Origin: Limosilactobacillus reuteri
GTDB taxonomy: Bacteria > Bacillota > Bacilli > Lactobacillales > Lactobacillaceae
NCBI RefSeq assembly: GCF_020784725.1
Contig: NZ_JAJGTZ010000023.1
Span: 62,001 to 126,000 of the forward strand
Direction of reading: 5' to 3'
DNA: 64,000 bases
Of the stretch, positions 36,920 to 44,500 are shown one piece after another. A model generated the notes under the pieces. It had not been told where the DNA came from. It did no database searches and worked only from the letters and a program-made list of their open reading frames with translations. Each line of letters starts with the position of its first letter. Position 1 is the first letter of the stretch. Position numbers and translations under genes: made by a program.

Positions 36920-38104
36920 TTATTGTTGAGTTACCTTCATTACATCACGAGCAATGATAATTTCTTCATTAGTTGGAATAACTGCTACTTTAACCTTACT
37001 ATCCGCAGTTTCAATACTTAATTCATTATTCTTGTTCTTCTCTTCATCAATTTTGACTCCAAGAAAGTCAAGATTCTTACAAATTTGACTTCGAATATAT
37101 GGCGCATGTTCACCAATTCCGGCTGTAAATACCAATGTATCTAATCCATCAAGATCAGTTGTGTAGGCACCGATATATTGTTGAATTGAATGTACGAATA
37201 CATCTAAGGCTAATTGTGCACGTTCGTTACCATTTTTTGCTGCACTTTCAATTTCTCGTTCATCATTTGAGATACCCGAAAGTCCCTTTAATCCAGAATT
37301 TTCATTCATTATTCGGCGCATTTCATGTGAATCAATATTGAGTTCTTCTTCAAGAAAGGGAATAATTTCTGGATCAATGTCTCCACATCGCGTTCCCATT
37401 ACAACACCAGCTAATGGCGTAAATCCCATTGAAGAATTAACAGATTTACCATCCAAAATTGCTGAGATGCTTGAACCATTTCCTAGATGACATGTAATCA
37501 TCCGGCGAGTTTTTTCTTTTCCAAAAAGTTCTCGGGCTTTTTCAGAAACATATTGATGAGAAGGGGCGTGAAAACCATAACGCCTGATTTGGTATTTCTC
37601 ATAAAATTTATATGGCAAAGCATACATATAAGCTTTTTTCGGAATAGTATGATGAAATGAGTTATCAAAAGTCACAACTTCTTTTGCATTAGGAAGGAAT
37701 TTTTCAAATGCTTTAATTCCTGCTAGACCATTAGGATTATGCAATGGAGATAGTACTTTTAATTCATCAATTCGTTTTTCTACTTCTGGAGTGACTGCTA
37801 CTGCATGAGTATAGTAGCTCCCACCATGTGAAATTCGGTGTCCTACACCGTAAATTTCAGATTTATCCTTAACGACGCCACTGGACATTAAAATATCAAT
37901 AATCTGATCAATTGCCTCTGAGTGATTTTTCAGCGGAATTTGTCTAGTTTCACTCGTTGTGTCAGTTTTATATGAAAGCTGACTTGTCGAAGAACCAAGA
38001 TTTTCAGCAGAACCACTAATTAATAGTTTCTCTTCCGGCATCAAGTAAAGCTTAAACTTAATTGATGAACTACCAGAATTAATTGCAAGTATTTTTTTTG
38101 ACAT
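36920..38104 (-). CDS. pduW: PduW, propionate/acetate kinase
   Basis: Makes ATP from propionyl-phosphate (or 3-hydroxypropionyl-phosphate), the last step of the oxidising branch. ASKHA fold with NSGSSSIKFKL at the start, GHRISHGGS near residue 94, HLGNGSSISAI near 181 and FTAGIGEHAPYIR near 300. About 394 residues. The ATG at 38104 has GGAG upstream. It lies between pduQ and pduU, probably with its product in the cytosol. Confidence 0.93.
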   Translation of the reverse strand: MSKKILAINSGSSSIKFKLYLMPEEKLLISGSAENLGSSTSQLSYKTDTTSETRQIPLKNHSEAIDQIIDILMSSGVVKDKSEIYGVGHRISHGGSYYTHAVAVTPEVEKRIDELKVLSPLHNPNGLAGIKAFEKFLPNAKEVVTFDNSFHHTIPKKAYMYALPYKFYEKYQIRRYGFHAPSHQYVSEKARELFGKEKTRRMITCHLGNGSSISAILDGKSVNSSMGFTPLAGVVMGTRCGDIDPEIIPFLEEELNIDSHEMRRIMNENSGLKGLSGISNDEREIESAAKNGNERAQLALDVFVHSIQQYIGAYTTDLDGLDTLVFTAGIGEHAPYIRSQICKNLDFLGVKIDEEKNKNNELSIETADSKVKVAVIPTNEEIIIARDVMKVTQQ

Positions 38105-38127
38105 CAAATCACTCCAAATAAACTAAA

Positions 38128-39249
38128 TTAACGAATTATTGCTTCGTAAACCATCTTTAAATCATCATCTGAAGGAACTACTGGATTACCAGGGAACGTT
38201 GCATCTTTCTTTGCATTTGCAACAATAGTATCAGCTAATTCTTCAGCTTTAGCAGGATCAACGCCAAACGCTTGAAGAGTCATTGGACAATTCATTTGAC
38301 GTGCCATTTCCCGAATTTTGGCAATTAGTCGCTTTACCGCAAGACGATCACCTACTCCAGGAGCAGCAATCCCGGCTTTCTTAGCAGCAATTGCAAACTT
38401 ATGCAATGCTTCTTCACTGTGTTCAGCATTATATGCAACAACATATGGTAATAGCATTGTATTAGCTAAACCATGTGGAACATGGAAATTAGCTCCTAAT
38501 TGGTGTGCAATCGAGTGGCAAATTCCTAATCCAGCAATATTAAATGCTGTTCCGGCAATATTTGATGCTTCGTGAACAATCTTACGAGCATCTACATTAT
38601 CGCCGTGACGATAACATTCAACTAAATGTTTAGTAATTGCATCAATTGCTTCTTCTGATAATGCAACTGTGAATAAGTTTGAATCCTTAGCAACCAAGGA
38701 TTCAAGTGCATGGGTTAAAACATCCATTCCCGAATATGCAGTTACACTCTTAGGAGCAGTCATAACTAGTTTAGGATCTAGCAAAGCACAATCAGGTGTT
38801 AAATAATCTTCCAAAATAGGAATTTTACGATGTTCTTTTGTATCAGAAATAACCGCAGTATTTGTAACTTCAGAACCAGTACCACTTGTTGTTGGGATAG
38901 CAATGTATTCGTTGATCTTGCACTTACCCAACTTCTCACCAAAGAAACGAATTCCTTTACCAGTATCCATGGCTGACCCACCACCAATACCAATCACAAT
39001 TGTTGGCTTAAGCTTAAGGAACTGTTGAACCCCTTCCATAATCTTATCTAGTGGTGGATCAGGGACAACATCAGAAAAAATTTCACACTTATTACTATTA
39101 TTAATGTGACTCTCGATTTCTTTTAAGGTATCACTACCAGGTAAGAAAGAATCACAAACTAGTAAAATCCGTTCATTATTAAGTGTCTCTAGTTCTTTCA
39201 AACTATCTGTTCCCGAATAAATCCGGGTTGGCATACTATATTTTTCCAT
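38128..39249 (-). CDS. pduQ: PduQ, iron-containing alcohol dehydrogenase
   Basis: Reduces propionaldehyde to 1-propanol, or 3-hydroxypropionaldehyde (reuterin) to 1,3-propanediol, regenerating NAD inside the shell. It has GIGGGSAMDTGKGI near residue 88, TTSGTGSEVTN near 130 and iron-binding His in HALESL and GICHSIAHQLG...HVPHG. The ATG at 39249 has GGGAGG ten bases upstream; the upstream ATG overlaps that site. 373 residues. Confidence 0.93.
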   Translation of the reverse strand: MEKYSMPTRIYSGTDSLKELETLNNERILLVCDSFLPGSDTLKEIESHINNSNKCEIFSDVVPDPPLDKIMEGVQQFLKLKPTIVIGIGGGSAMDTGKGIRFFGEKLGKCKINEYIAIPTTSGTGSEVTNTAVISDTKEHRKIPILEDYLTPDCALLDPKLVMTAPKSVTAYSGMDVLTHALESLVAKDSNLFTVALSEEAIDAITKHLVECYRHGDNVDARKIVHEASNIAGTAFNIAGLGICHSIAHQLGANFHVPHGLANTMLLPYVVAYNAEHSEEALHKFAIAAKKAGIAAPGVGDRLAVKRLIAKIREMARQMNCPMTLQAFGVDPAKAEELADTIVANAKKDATFPGNPVVPSDDDLKMVYEAIIR

Positions 39250-39266
39250 TGGAATTATGCCTCCCA

Positions 39267-40700
39267 TTAATACCAGTTACGTACTGAAAATCCTTGTGGT
39301 GAATTCAAACGAACTCGACGAGTAAATGTTCGTGCAGTACATGTTCCTTCACCAGTTGGTGTAGCAATTGTTAATGCTGAAGCACCTGAGTGAGCACCAT
39401 TATCAGCAACACCAGTACCAACATAGGATGGACCATTGACAACGAAAATTGAACACTGCATTCTGTGCGCAGCATTGTTAATGTGCTTAAGGTTGTTAGA
39501 GTGAATAGTAGCTGTGTGATGGTTACCCTTTTCAACTTCAACAGCAGTCTTCAAAACATCATCAAATGTTGGGCAAGAAACAACTGGTAAGATTGGCATT
39601 AGCATTTCGGTCATTACCAATGGGTGTTCCTTAGGAAGTTCACAAATAATTTCAACAGGATGACCGGTGTAAGGAATATTAGCTTGGTCTAAGATGTAAG
39701 TTGCGTCCTTACCAACAAATTTACGATCAGGAGTACCATTTTCTTGGATACACATATCAGCTAATTTATCGGCTTGTTCACGATTAACTACAAAGGCACC
39801 TTCATCTTGCATCTTACGGATTAATTCATCTTTAATGTTGCTTTCTGCAACTACTTCCTTTTCAGCAGTACATAAAATATCATTATCAAATGAAGCAGAC
39901 TTAATGATATTATGAGCAGCTAAATCAATATCAGCAGTAGCATCAACCATTGCAGGAGGATTACCAGGGCCAGCACCAACCGCTTTCTTACCACTGGTCA
40001 TTGCTTGATGAACAACCGCTGGACCACCAGTTACTGCTAACATTGCAATGTCAGGATGCTTCATCATTTGCTGAACTGATTCAATTGTTGGTGTTTCAAT
40101 GCTTACAACCAAATTATGAAGACCTGTTGCATCGGCAATAAAGTCATTCATCTTTTCAATTGTCCAACGAGTAATATTCTTTGCCCCAGGGTGAGCACCA
40201 AAGTAAAGAGTATTACCACCAGCAAGCATCATAATTGCATTAGCGATTACAGTCTCTGAAGGATTTGTACTTGGACCAACCGCACCAATAACACCATATG
40301 GTAGTCGTTCATACATAACCATTCCACCGTCACCGTTTTCTACAACCGGCTCAAGGATCTCAGGCCCAGGAGTGTTGTATAAGGCATTATTTAACTTAGC
40401 AATTTTGGCCTCTACAGTTCCCATTCCTGTTTCTTCTTTAATATCCTTAGCCATCTTTTCAATATATGGACGGAACCCTTCCTTAATGGCATCAATTACT
40501 TGTTGACGAACAGCAATTGGCTTATCACGATATACTTCTTGAGCAGCCTTGGCAGCAGCAATTGCGTCATTGACATTAGTGAAAATCCCGCGATGACCAT
40601 CATCAGTAGTAACTGCAGCATTTGCACTCGAAGAGCTGGCATTATCTAGTTCTTCAGCAAGGATTTTGCGTACAGCACTTTCAATATCATTAATCTGCAT
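39267..40700 (-). CDS. pduP: PduP, CoA-acylating propionaldehyde dehydrogenase
   Basis: Oxidises propionaldehyde or 3-hydroxypropionaldehyde to the acyl-CoA with NAD. Aldehyde-dehydrogenase fold: GAVGPSTNPSETVI near residue 135, MLAVTGGPAVV near 213 and the catalytic Cys in DNDILCTAEKEVV near 277. The first 18 residues (MQINDIESAVRKILAEEL) form the amphipathic helix that targets PduP into microcompartments. 477 residues. Confidence 0.95.
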   Translation of the reverse strand: MQINDIESAVRKILAEELDNASSSSANAAVTTDDGHRGIFTNVNDAIAAAKAAQEVYRDKPIAVRQQVIDAIKEGFRPYIEKMAKDIKEETGMGTVEAKIAKLNNALYNTPGPEILEPVVENGDGGMVMYERLPYGVIGAVGPSTNPSETVIANAIMMLAGGNTLYFGAHPGAKNITRWTIEKMNDFIADATGLHNLVVSIETPTIESVQQMMKHPDIAMLAVTGGPAVVHQAMTSGKKAVGAGPGNPPAMVDATADIDLAAHNIIKSASFDNDILCTAEKEVVAESNIKDELIRKMQDEGAFVVNREQADKLADMCIQENGTPDRKFVGKDATYILDQANIPYTGHPVEIICELPKEHPLVMTEMLMPILPVVSCPTFDDVLKTAVEVEKGNHHTATIHSNNLKHINNAAHRMQCSIFVVNGPSYVGTGVADNGAHSGASALTIATPTGEGTCTARTFTRRVRLNSPQGFSVRNWY

Positions 40701-40702
40701 AT

Positions 40703-41176
40703 CTACTTACTCTCCTTCAAAAATTCTGCAACAGCAGCTTCACAAATTGATTGATCTTCTTCAACCAATCCACCACTAACACCGATTGAACCGATAATTT
40801 CATCGTTAATCTTCAATGGAATACCACCTGCAAAAGATGCTAACTTACCATCAAGCATTGTTTCCATCTGGTACAATCCAGCACCTGGTTGAATATCCTT
40901 GCTAATATCCTTAGTAGGCTCCTTCATTGCCAATGCTGACCATGCCTTCTTAGGAGCTAAAGTACAGCTTACTAAGTTAGCATTTGGCATATGATAGCTC
41001 ATCTGTAATACCTGATCAGCCTTCATAATAGCAATTGTTACACCAACACCCAATTCATTGGCACGAGCTACAGCCGCATCGATTACCTTTTCCATTTTGT
41101 GCCGATCAAATAGATTTTTAGAAGCATTATTATTGATCACGCTTTCAACAATCTTACTAATTTGTTCCTCATTCAT
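40703..41176 (-). CDS. HbpS/GlcG-like protein equal to the PduO C-terminal domain, with targeting-like helix
   Basis: 157-residue DUF336 (GlcG/HbpS) protein: GVGVTIAIMKADQVLQMSYHMPNA near residue 38-60 region, then ASFAGGIPLK and GSIGVSGG. In Salmonella this domain is the C-terminal half of PduO, able to bind heme; here it is a separate gene directly after the adenosyltransferase. Its first 16 residues (NEEQISKIVESVIN) form an amphipathic helix like those of PduP, PduD and PduL, suggesting it goes inside the shell by itself. Function unproven. Confidence 0.85.
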   Translation of the reverse strand: MNEEQISKIVESVINNNASKNLFDRHKMEKVIDAAVARANELGVGVTIAIMKADQVLQMSYHMPNANLVSCTLAPKKAWSALAMKEPTKDISKDIQPGAGLYQMETMLDGKLASFAGGIPLKINDEIIGSIGVSGGLVEEDQSICEAAVAEFLKESK

Positions 41177-41178
41177 TC

Positions 41179-41766
41179 TTAACGCACATCCTTTTCTTTT
41201 TGATAACGTTTATAAATTTTTAATACGTCATCAGTTACACTATTTAATAAATCTTCATAGTCTTCATCACGCGCTACAATATATAAGAAGTCCGATAAAC
41301 GGTTAATATATCTTTCGAGCTCTGGACGAAATTTTATATCTTTTGATAGTCGTACAAATAGTCGCTCTGCTCGACGACAGATTGTTCGACAAACATGAAG
41401 TTGTGCACCCGCAGTACTTGAACCAGGTAAAATAAAACTATGAACAGGTGGCAGTTCCGATGTATATTTATCAATAACCTCTTCAAGTTTTCGAGTATCT
41501 TCATCGGTAATAATCTTACTTTTATCAGTAAAATACTGCCGTTTCTCTGTCGCTATCTCACCTTGAAGGAAAAACATTTTATATTCGATCTCTTGTAAAA
41601 GTTTCTTATTACGTTTACTTTCACAAAACTTATCTGCCAAACTAATATTAGCGTTTAATTCATCAAAGGTTCCATAAGTTTCAACTCGTAATGAATCCTT
41701 AGGTACCCTTGTTCCATCGAATAAACTTGTTTCTCCCTTGTCACCACCTTTTGTGTAAATAGCCAT
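41179..41766 (-). CDS. pduO: ATP:corrinoid adenosyltransferase, PduO type (pdu operon copy)
   Basis: Second adenosyltransferase of the window, about 195 residues: IYTKGGDKGETSLFDG at the ATP site, ETYGTFDELNA, and VCRTICRRAERLFV with the conserved Arg. It differs clearly from the stand-alone copy at 31955-32521 (for example FDG where that has IIG). The ATG at 41766 has TTGGAGG upstream; the GTG at 41787 overlaps pduN. No microcompartment targeting helix is visible. It supplies adenosylcobalamin to PduCDE. Confidence 0.93.
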   Translation of the reverse strand: MAIYTKGGDKGETSLFDGTRVPKDSLRVETYGTFDELNANISLADKFCESKRNKKLLQEIEYKMFFLQGEIATEKRQYFTDKSKIITDEDTRKLEEVIDKYTSELPPVHSFILPGSSTAGAQLHVCRTICRRAERLFVRLSKDIKFRPELERYINRLSDFLYIVARDEDYEDLLNSVTDDVLKIYKRYQKEKDVR

Positions 41767-41786
41767 TTCGATGCCTCCAATGCACA

Positions 41787-42059
41787 CTACTTATCAAAAC
41801 GGTCAATTATTCCAACAATCGTACAGTCATTAACGTCTCTTACTTGGTCTTCATCACGCTCTTTATCAGCACGCCTTGCACCAGCACCACGAACTATTAA
41901 TACATTATCGCCAATTCCAGCATTTACTGTATCAGCGGCAACTTGTTCAAATCGAACTGGTTGTTGGTCTGAATTAATCTGTTGAACTATCATCAGCTTT
42001 TTTCCAACCAAGGATGGATCCTTTTGGGTTGCGACAACACTACCTACTACTCTCGCCAT
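41787..42059 (-). CDS. pduN: PduN, microcompartment vertex protein (EutN/CcmL family)
   Basis: Pentameric vertex protein closing the shell corners. It begins MARVVGSVVATQKDPSLVGK and has VNAGIGDNVLIVRGAGARRA near residue 50 and CTIVGIIDRFD at the end, the EutN pattern. About 90 residues. The ATG at 42059 is preferred over an upstream in-frame TTG; it overlaps pduM by about 13 bases. Confidence 0.93.
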   Translation of the reverse strand: MARVVGSVVATQKDPSLVGKKLMIVQQINSDQQPVRFEQVAADTVNAGIGDNVLIVRGAGARRADKERDEDQVRDVNDCTIVGIIDRFDK

Positions 42060-42550
42060 ATACAATTTTCTTCAGTCCTAATCTTTATTTTAATTTTTTT
42101 ATAGTTACAGATATCAACTGCCTCATCTGTAATACGTTGCTTTTGATATCTAACAAGAATCGATTTATCTGGTTTAGCAGCGATCTCTTCTCTGGTAATA
42201 ACCCGATTATAACTGGCAATCACTGGCGATTCGTTATTCACAACAAACAAGATCGGCCAGTCCAAAATCATCATCCGTGGAATAAAATTAACCATCTGTT
42301 CATTAACTAAAAAGTAAAACTTAACATCATAGCTAATTCCTTCTAATACCCATTTAATCCAAGCATTAGTCTTTTCCATTGAATATAAGTCCGTTATTAA
42401 CTCAATCGAAACATTTTTTAGGATAACTTTCCCGTTTTTCAAAAAAATCTGTTCACTAGGCGGGGCAACTTGATGATTAAAAGTAACTTCTACACTTGTA
42501 TGCTTCCGTTCTTCTAACCGTTGCATAACCTGCTGTACTAGGTTATCCAT
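42047..42550 (-). CDS. pduM: PduM, microcompartment structural/assembly protein
   Basis: 167-residue protein of the PduM family, needed in Salmonella for proper microcompartment assembly with unknown detail. I place it by position (between pduL and pduN), by length, and by the family-like ILDWPILFVVNNESPV stretch. Its N-terminus MDNLVQQVMQRLEERK is an amphipathic helix resembling targeting peptides. Strong GGGGGTG ribosome site. Confidence 0.82.
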   Translation of the reverse strand: MDNLVQQVMQRLEERKHTSVEVTFNHQVAPPSEQIFLKNGKVILKNVSIELITDLYSMEKTNAWIKWVLEGISYDVKFYFLVNEQMVNFIPRMMILDWPILFVVNNESPVIASYNRVITREEIAAKPDKSILVRYQKQRITDEAVDICNYKKIKIKIRTEENCIWRE

Positions 42551-42581
42551 CTATTCACCCCCTTGGTAGTTTCTTAAAAAG

Positions 42582-43226
42582 TTAGTTTTTCTTCTTGATA
42601 ATAACTTTTCCGAAAGAATTATTGCCTAGTCCGACATTAGCAGCATTGGCTTCATCAGTATCAATGTGCATTTCCAGAACAAAGTCTTTACGAGGACGGG
42701 CAACTACATCATCAAAAATAGTTTTACGTCCACCATCGCCATCTACTTCAACCTGCATTGAATCACCGAGCTTTACGCCAAAACGCTTAGCGTCCTCTAA
42801 GCTCATGTGGATGTGTCGTTTTGCAACAATTACACCTTGGATTTCAATTTCTGCATATGGTGAGCGAACCTTAATTGAAGGAGTACCATCAAGATCACCC
42901 GACATTCTAATCGGTGCATCGATTCCTAGTGTAAAGTTTTCTGAACGGGCAATTTCCACTTGTGAGTGTGAACGGAAAGGTCCCATTAGCCGGACATGTT
43001 CAATGGTGCCCTTAGGTCCGATCAGGTCAACTGTTTGCTTTGCAGCGAAATCCGCATGTTGACGAAGTTTCTTTAGCATTTCAATTTTCTGACCAGGGAA
43101 TAACTTTTGAAAATCTTCTTCCGTCAAATGTACATGGTGGTTTGAAACGCCAATTGGAACTAGGTTAGGATTAAGTGTTTCTCTAACAATTGTCCGAATA
43201 AGTGTTCTTAATTGTTCTTCATCCAT
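42582..43226 (-). CDS. pduL: PduL, phosphate propanoyltransferase
   Basis: Converts propionyl-CoA and phosphate to propionyl-phosphate and CoA, recycling CoA inside the shell. Zinc-binding His clusters: SNHHVHLTEEDF near residue 28 and AKRHIHMSLEDA near 134; RLMGPFRSHSQVEI lies between. The first 18 residues (MDEEQLRTLIRTIVRETL) form the targeting helix. 214 residues. Confidence 0.95.
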   Translation of the reverse strand: MDEEQLRTLIRTIVRETLNPNLVPIGVSNHHVHLTEEDFQKLFPGQKIEMLKKLRQHADFAAKQTVDLIGPKGTIEHVRLMGPFRSHSQVEIARSENFTLGIDAPIRMSGDLDGTPSIKVRSPYAEIEIQGVIVAKRHIHMSLEDAKRFGVKLGDSMQVEVDGDGGRKTIFDDVVARPRKDFVLEMHIDTDEANAANVGLGNNSFGKVIIKKKN

Positions 43227-43254
43227 ACGTAATCTTCCTTTTTATTAAAATTTT

Positions 43255-43545
43255 CTATTCAGCGTCTGAGTCTGATCCACCTGGTAAAATCTTTTCAACT
43301 TCTTCATGTGGACGAGGAATTACGTAAGACGATACAACTTCGCCGACACCTTCAGCAGCTTGTACACCAGCATCAACAGCAGCCTTTACAGCACCAACAT
43401 CACCACGAATCATAACAGTTACCAATCCACTACCAATCTTTTCTTGACCAGTTAATGTTACATTTGCAGCCTTTACCATTTGATCAGCAGCTTCAATAGA
43501 TGCAACTAATCCTCGTGTTTCAATCATTCCTAAAGCGTTATTCAT
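43255..43545 (-). CDS. pduJ: PduJ, hexameric BMC shell protein
   Basis: 96-residue BMC-domain protein: [20 protein letters not shown] at the start, [18 protein letters not shown] near residue 45, [16 protein letters not shown] near 73. It is very similar to PduA (50136-50417), which it can functionally parallel in other bacteria. It follows pduK with an AGGAGG site. Product is a major facet protein. Confidence 0.94.
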   Translation of the reverse strand: MNNALGMIETRGLVASIEAADQMVKAANVTLTGQEKIGSGLVTVMIRGDVGAVKAAVDAGVQAAEGVGEVVSSYVIPRPHEEVEKILPGGSDSDAE

Positions 43546-43557
43546 AGTTATTTCCTC

Positions 43558-44133
43558 CTACTTTTTCTTTAATTCGTTGTAATGGATACACTTCTTATGC
43601 GGCTCTCCTAATTTCCGTGGACACTTCGGATCTCCGCACATATTGCATGTGACTTCATTTTCATCAGAGTTGATATCTTGTTTATCATTAGATGATCCTG
43701 GATCTTCAACTTCATCTTTCTCATCTAATGATTGCTCAGCTTGAACACTAGATTTATCAGGATTTTCATTCTTTTCTACTTCCTCTTTTTTAGATGAGGA
43801 TAGTTCAGCAACCGTTTTCTTCTCAGTAAGCTCATTATTTTGCTTCTTTTCTGGATTTGATTGCAATAAATCTGTTTTACCCAAGGAGTTCAACCCTGTT
43901 GATGGACGACCAATTACCGTTGATGTTACATATACATCAGGTAAATAGTCTTTTACAGCTTGAACTGCAACTGTTATTGCTGAAAGTTCACCAGAAACTT
44001 GTAAGGTGACCCATCCATTACCTTTTGTATTTTGAATACTACTAAGTTCAACATCTGCAGTCTTTAGCATCCGGTCAGCAGCAACAATAGCGCCAGATAA
44101 TCCATTACATTCTACATAGCCCAAAGACTTCAT
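43558..44133 (-). CDS. pduK: PduK, BMC shell protein with acidic linker and C-terminal Cys cluster
   Basis: N-terminal BMC domain (residues 1 to about 90: GYVECNGLSGAIVAADRM, STVIGRPSTGLN), then a charged, low-complexity linker rich in Glu, Lys, Ser and Asp (about 95-160), then CNMCGDPKCPRKLGEPHKKC with Cys at 163, 166, 171 and 182, suited to bind an Fe-S cluster or zinc. PduK of Salmonella has a similar extended C-terminus. The linker probably keeps the Cys domain off the shell facet. Confidence 0.9.
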   Translation of the reverse strand: MKSLGYVECNGLSGAIVAADRMLKTADVELSSIQNTKGNGWVTLQVSGELSAITVAVQAVKDYLPDVYVTSTVIGRPSTGLNSLGKTDLLQSNPEKKQNNELTEKKTVAELSSSKKEEVEKNENPDKSSVQAEQSLDEKDEVEDPGSSNDKQDINSDENEVTCNMCGDPKCPRKLGEPHKKCIHYNELKKK

Positions 44134-44140
44134 AGTTAAA

Positions 44141-44500
44141 TCACCTGTTTGCTATTTCCTTAAAAGGAATTCCTTTTACTAATCTCGCTGCATTTGCTCC
44201 TAAAATCCGTAATTGCTTTCTATCATCAACTGTCATATCGAATAAAGGATGCTCTTCTTTTAAGTTCTTATAGTGAACAATAAAATGATCTCCTTCAAAA
44301 GCAATTCCGACAGATAGTCGTGACGCAAGAGCTGATTGATACGCTCTTTCAACAGTACCATCTACATTAATTTTGCGAACCGAGACTGGAATCTGTTCTT
44401 CTTCAATTCCATAGAAAAGTGGCTTAGCACTATCTGGAATAGTTGTTCCATTTTCTAGTCCAACGACAATCGAGGGACGTTGTGAATCATCGTTGTTCAT
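44141..44500 (-). CDS. pduH: PduH, diol/glycerol dehydratase reactivase small subunit
   Basis: 119-residue partner of PduG; together they swap damaged cobalamin in PduCDE for fresh adenosylcobalamin using ATP. It has RPSIVVGLENG near residue 8 and LFYGIEEEQIPVSVRKI near 28, as in the family (DdrB/DhaG). It overlaps the end of pduG by 14 bases. Confidence 0.92.
   Translation of the reverse strand: MNNDDSQRPSIVVGLENGTTIPDSAKPLFYGIEEEQIPVSVRKINVDGTVERAYQSALASRLSVGIAFEGDHFIVHYKNLKEEHPLFDMTVDDRKQLRILGANAARLVKGIPFKEIANR

Noticed and set aside
42595-43062. 155-codon plus-strand open frame opposite pduL
   Set aside because: It is antisense to a well-supported gene, has no ribosome site or recognisable motif, and its Ser/Arg/Ile-rich composition is typical of a shadow frame.
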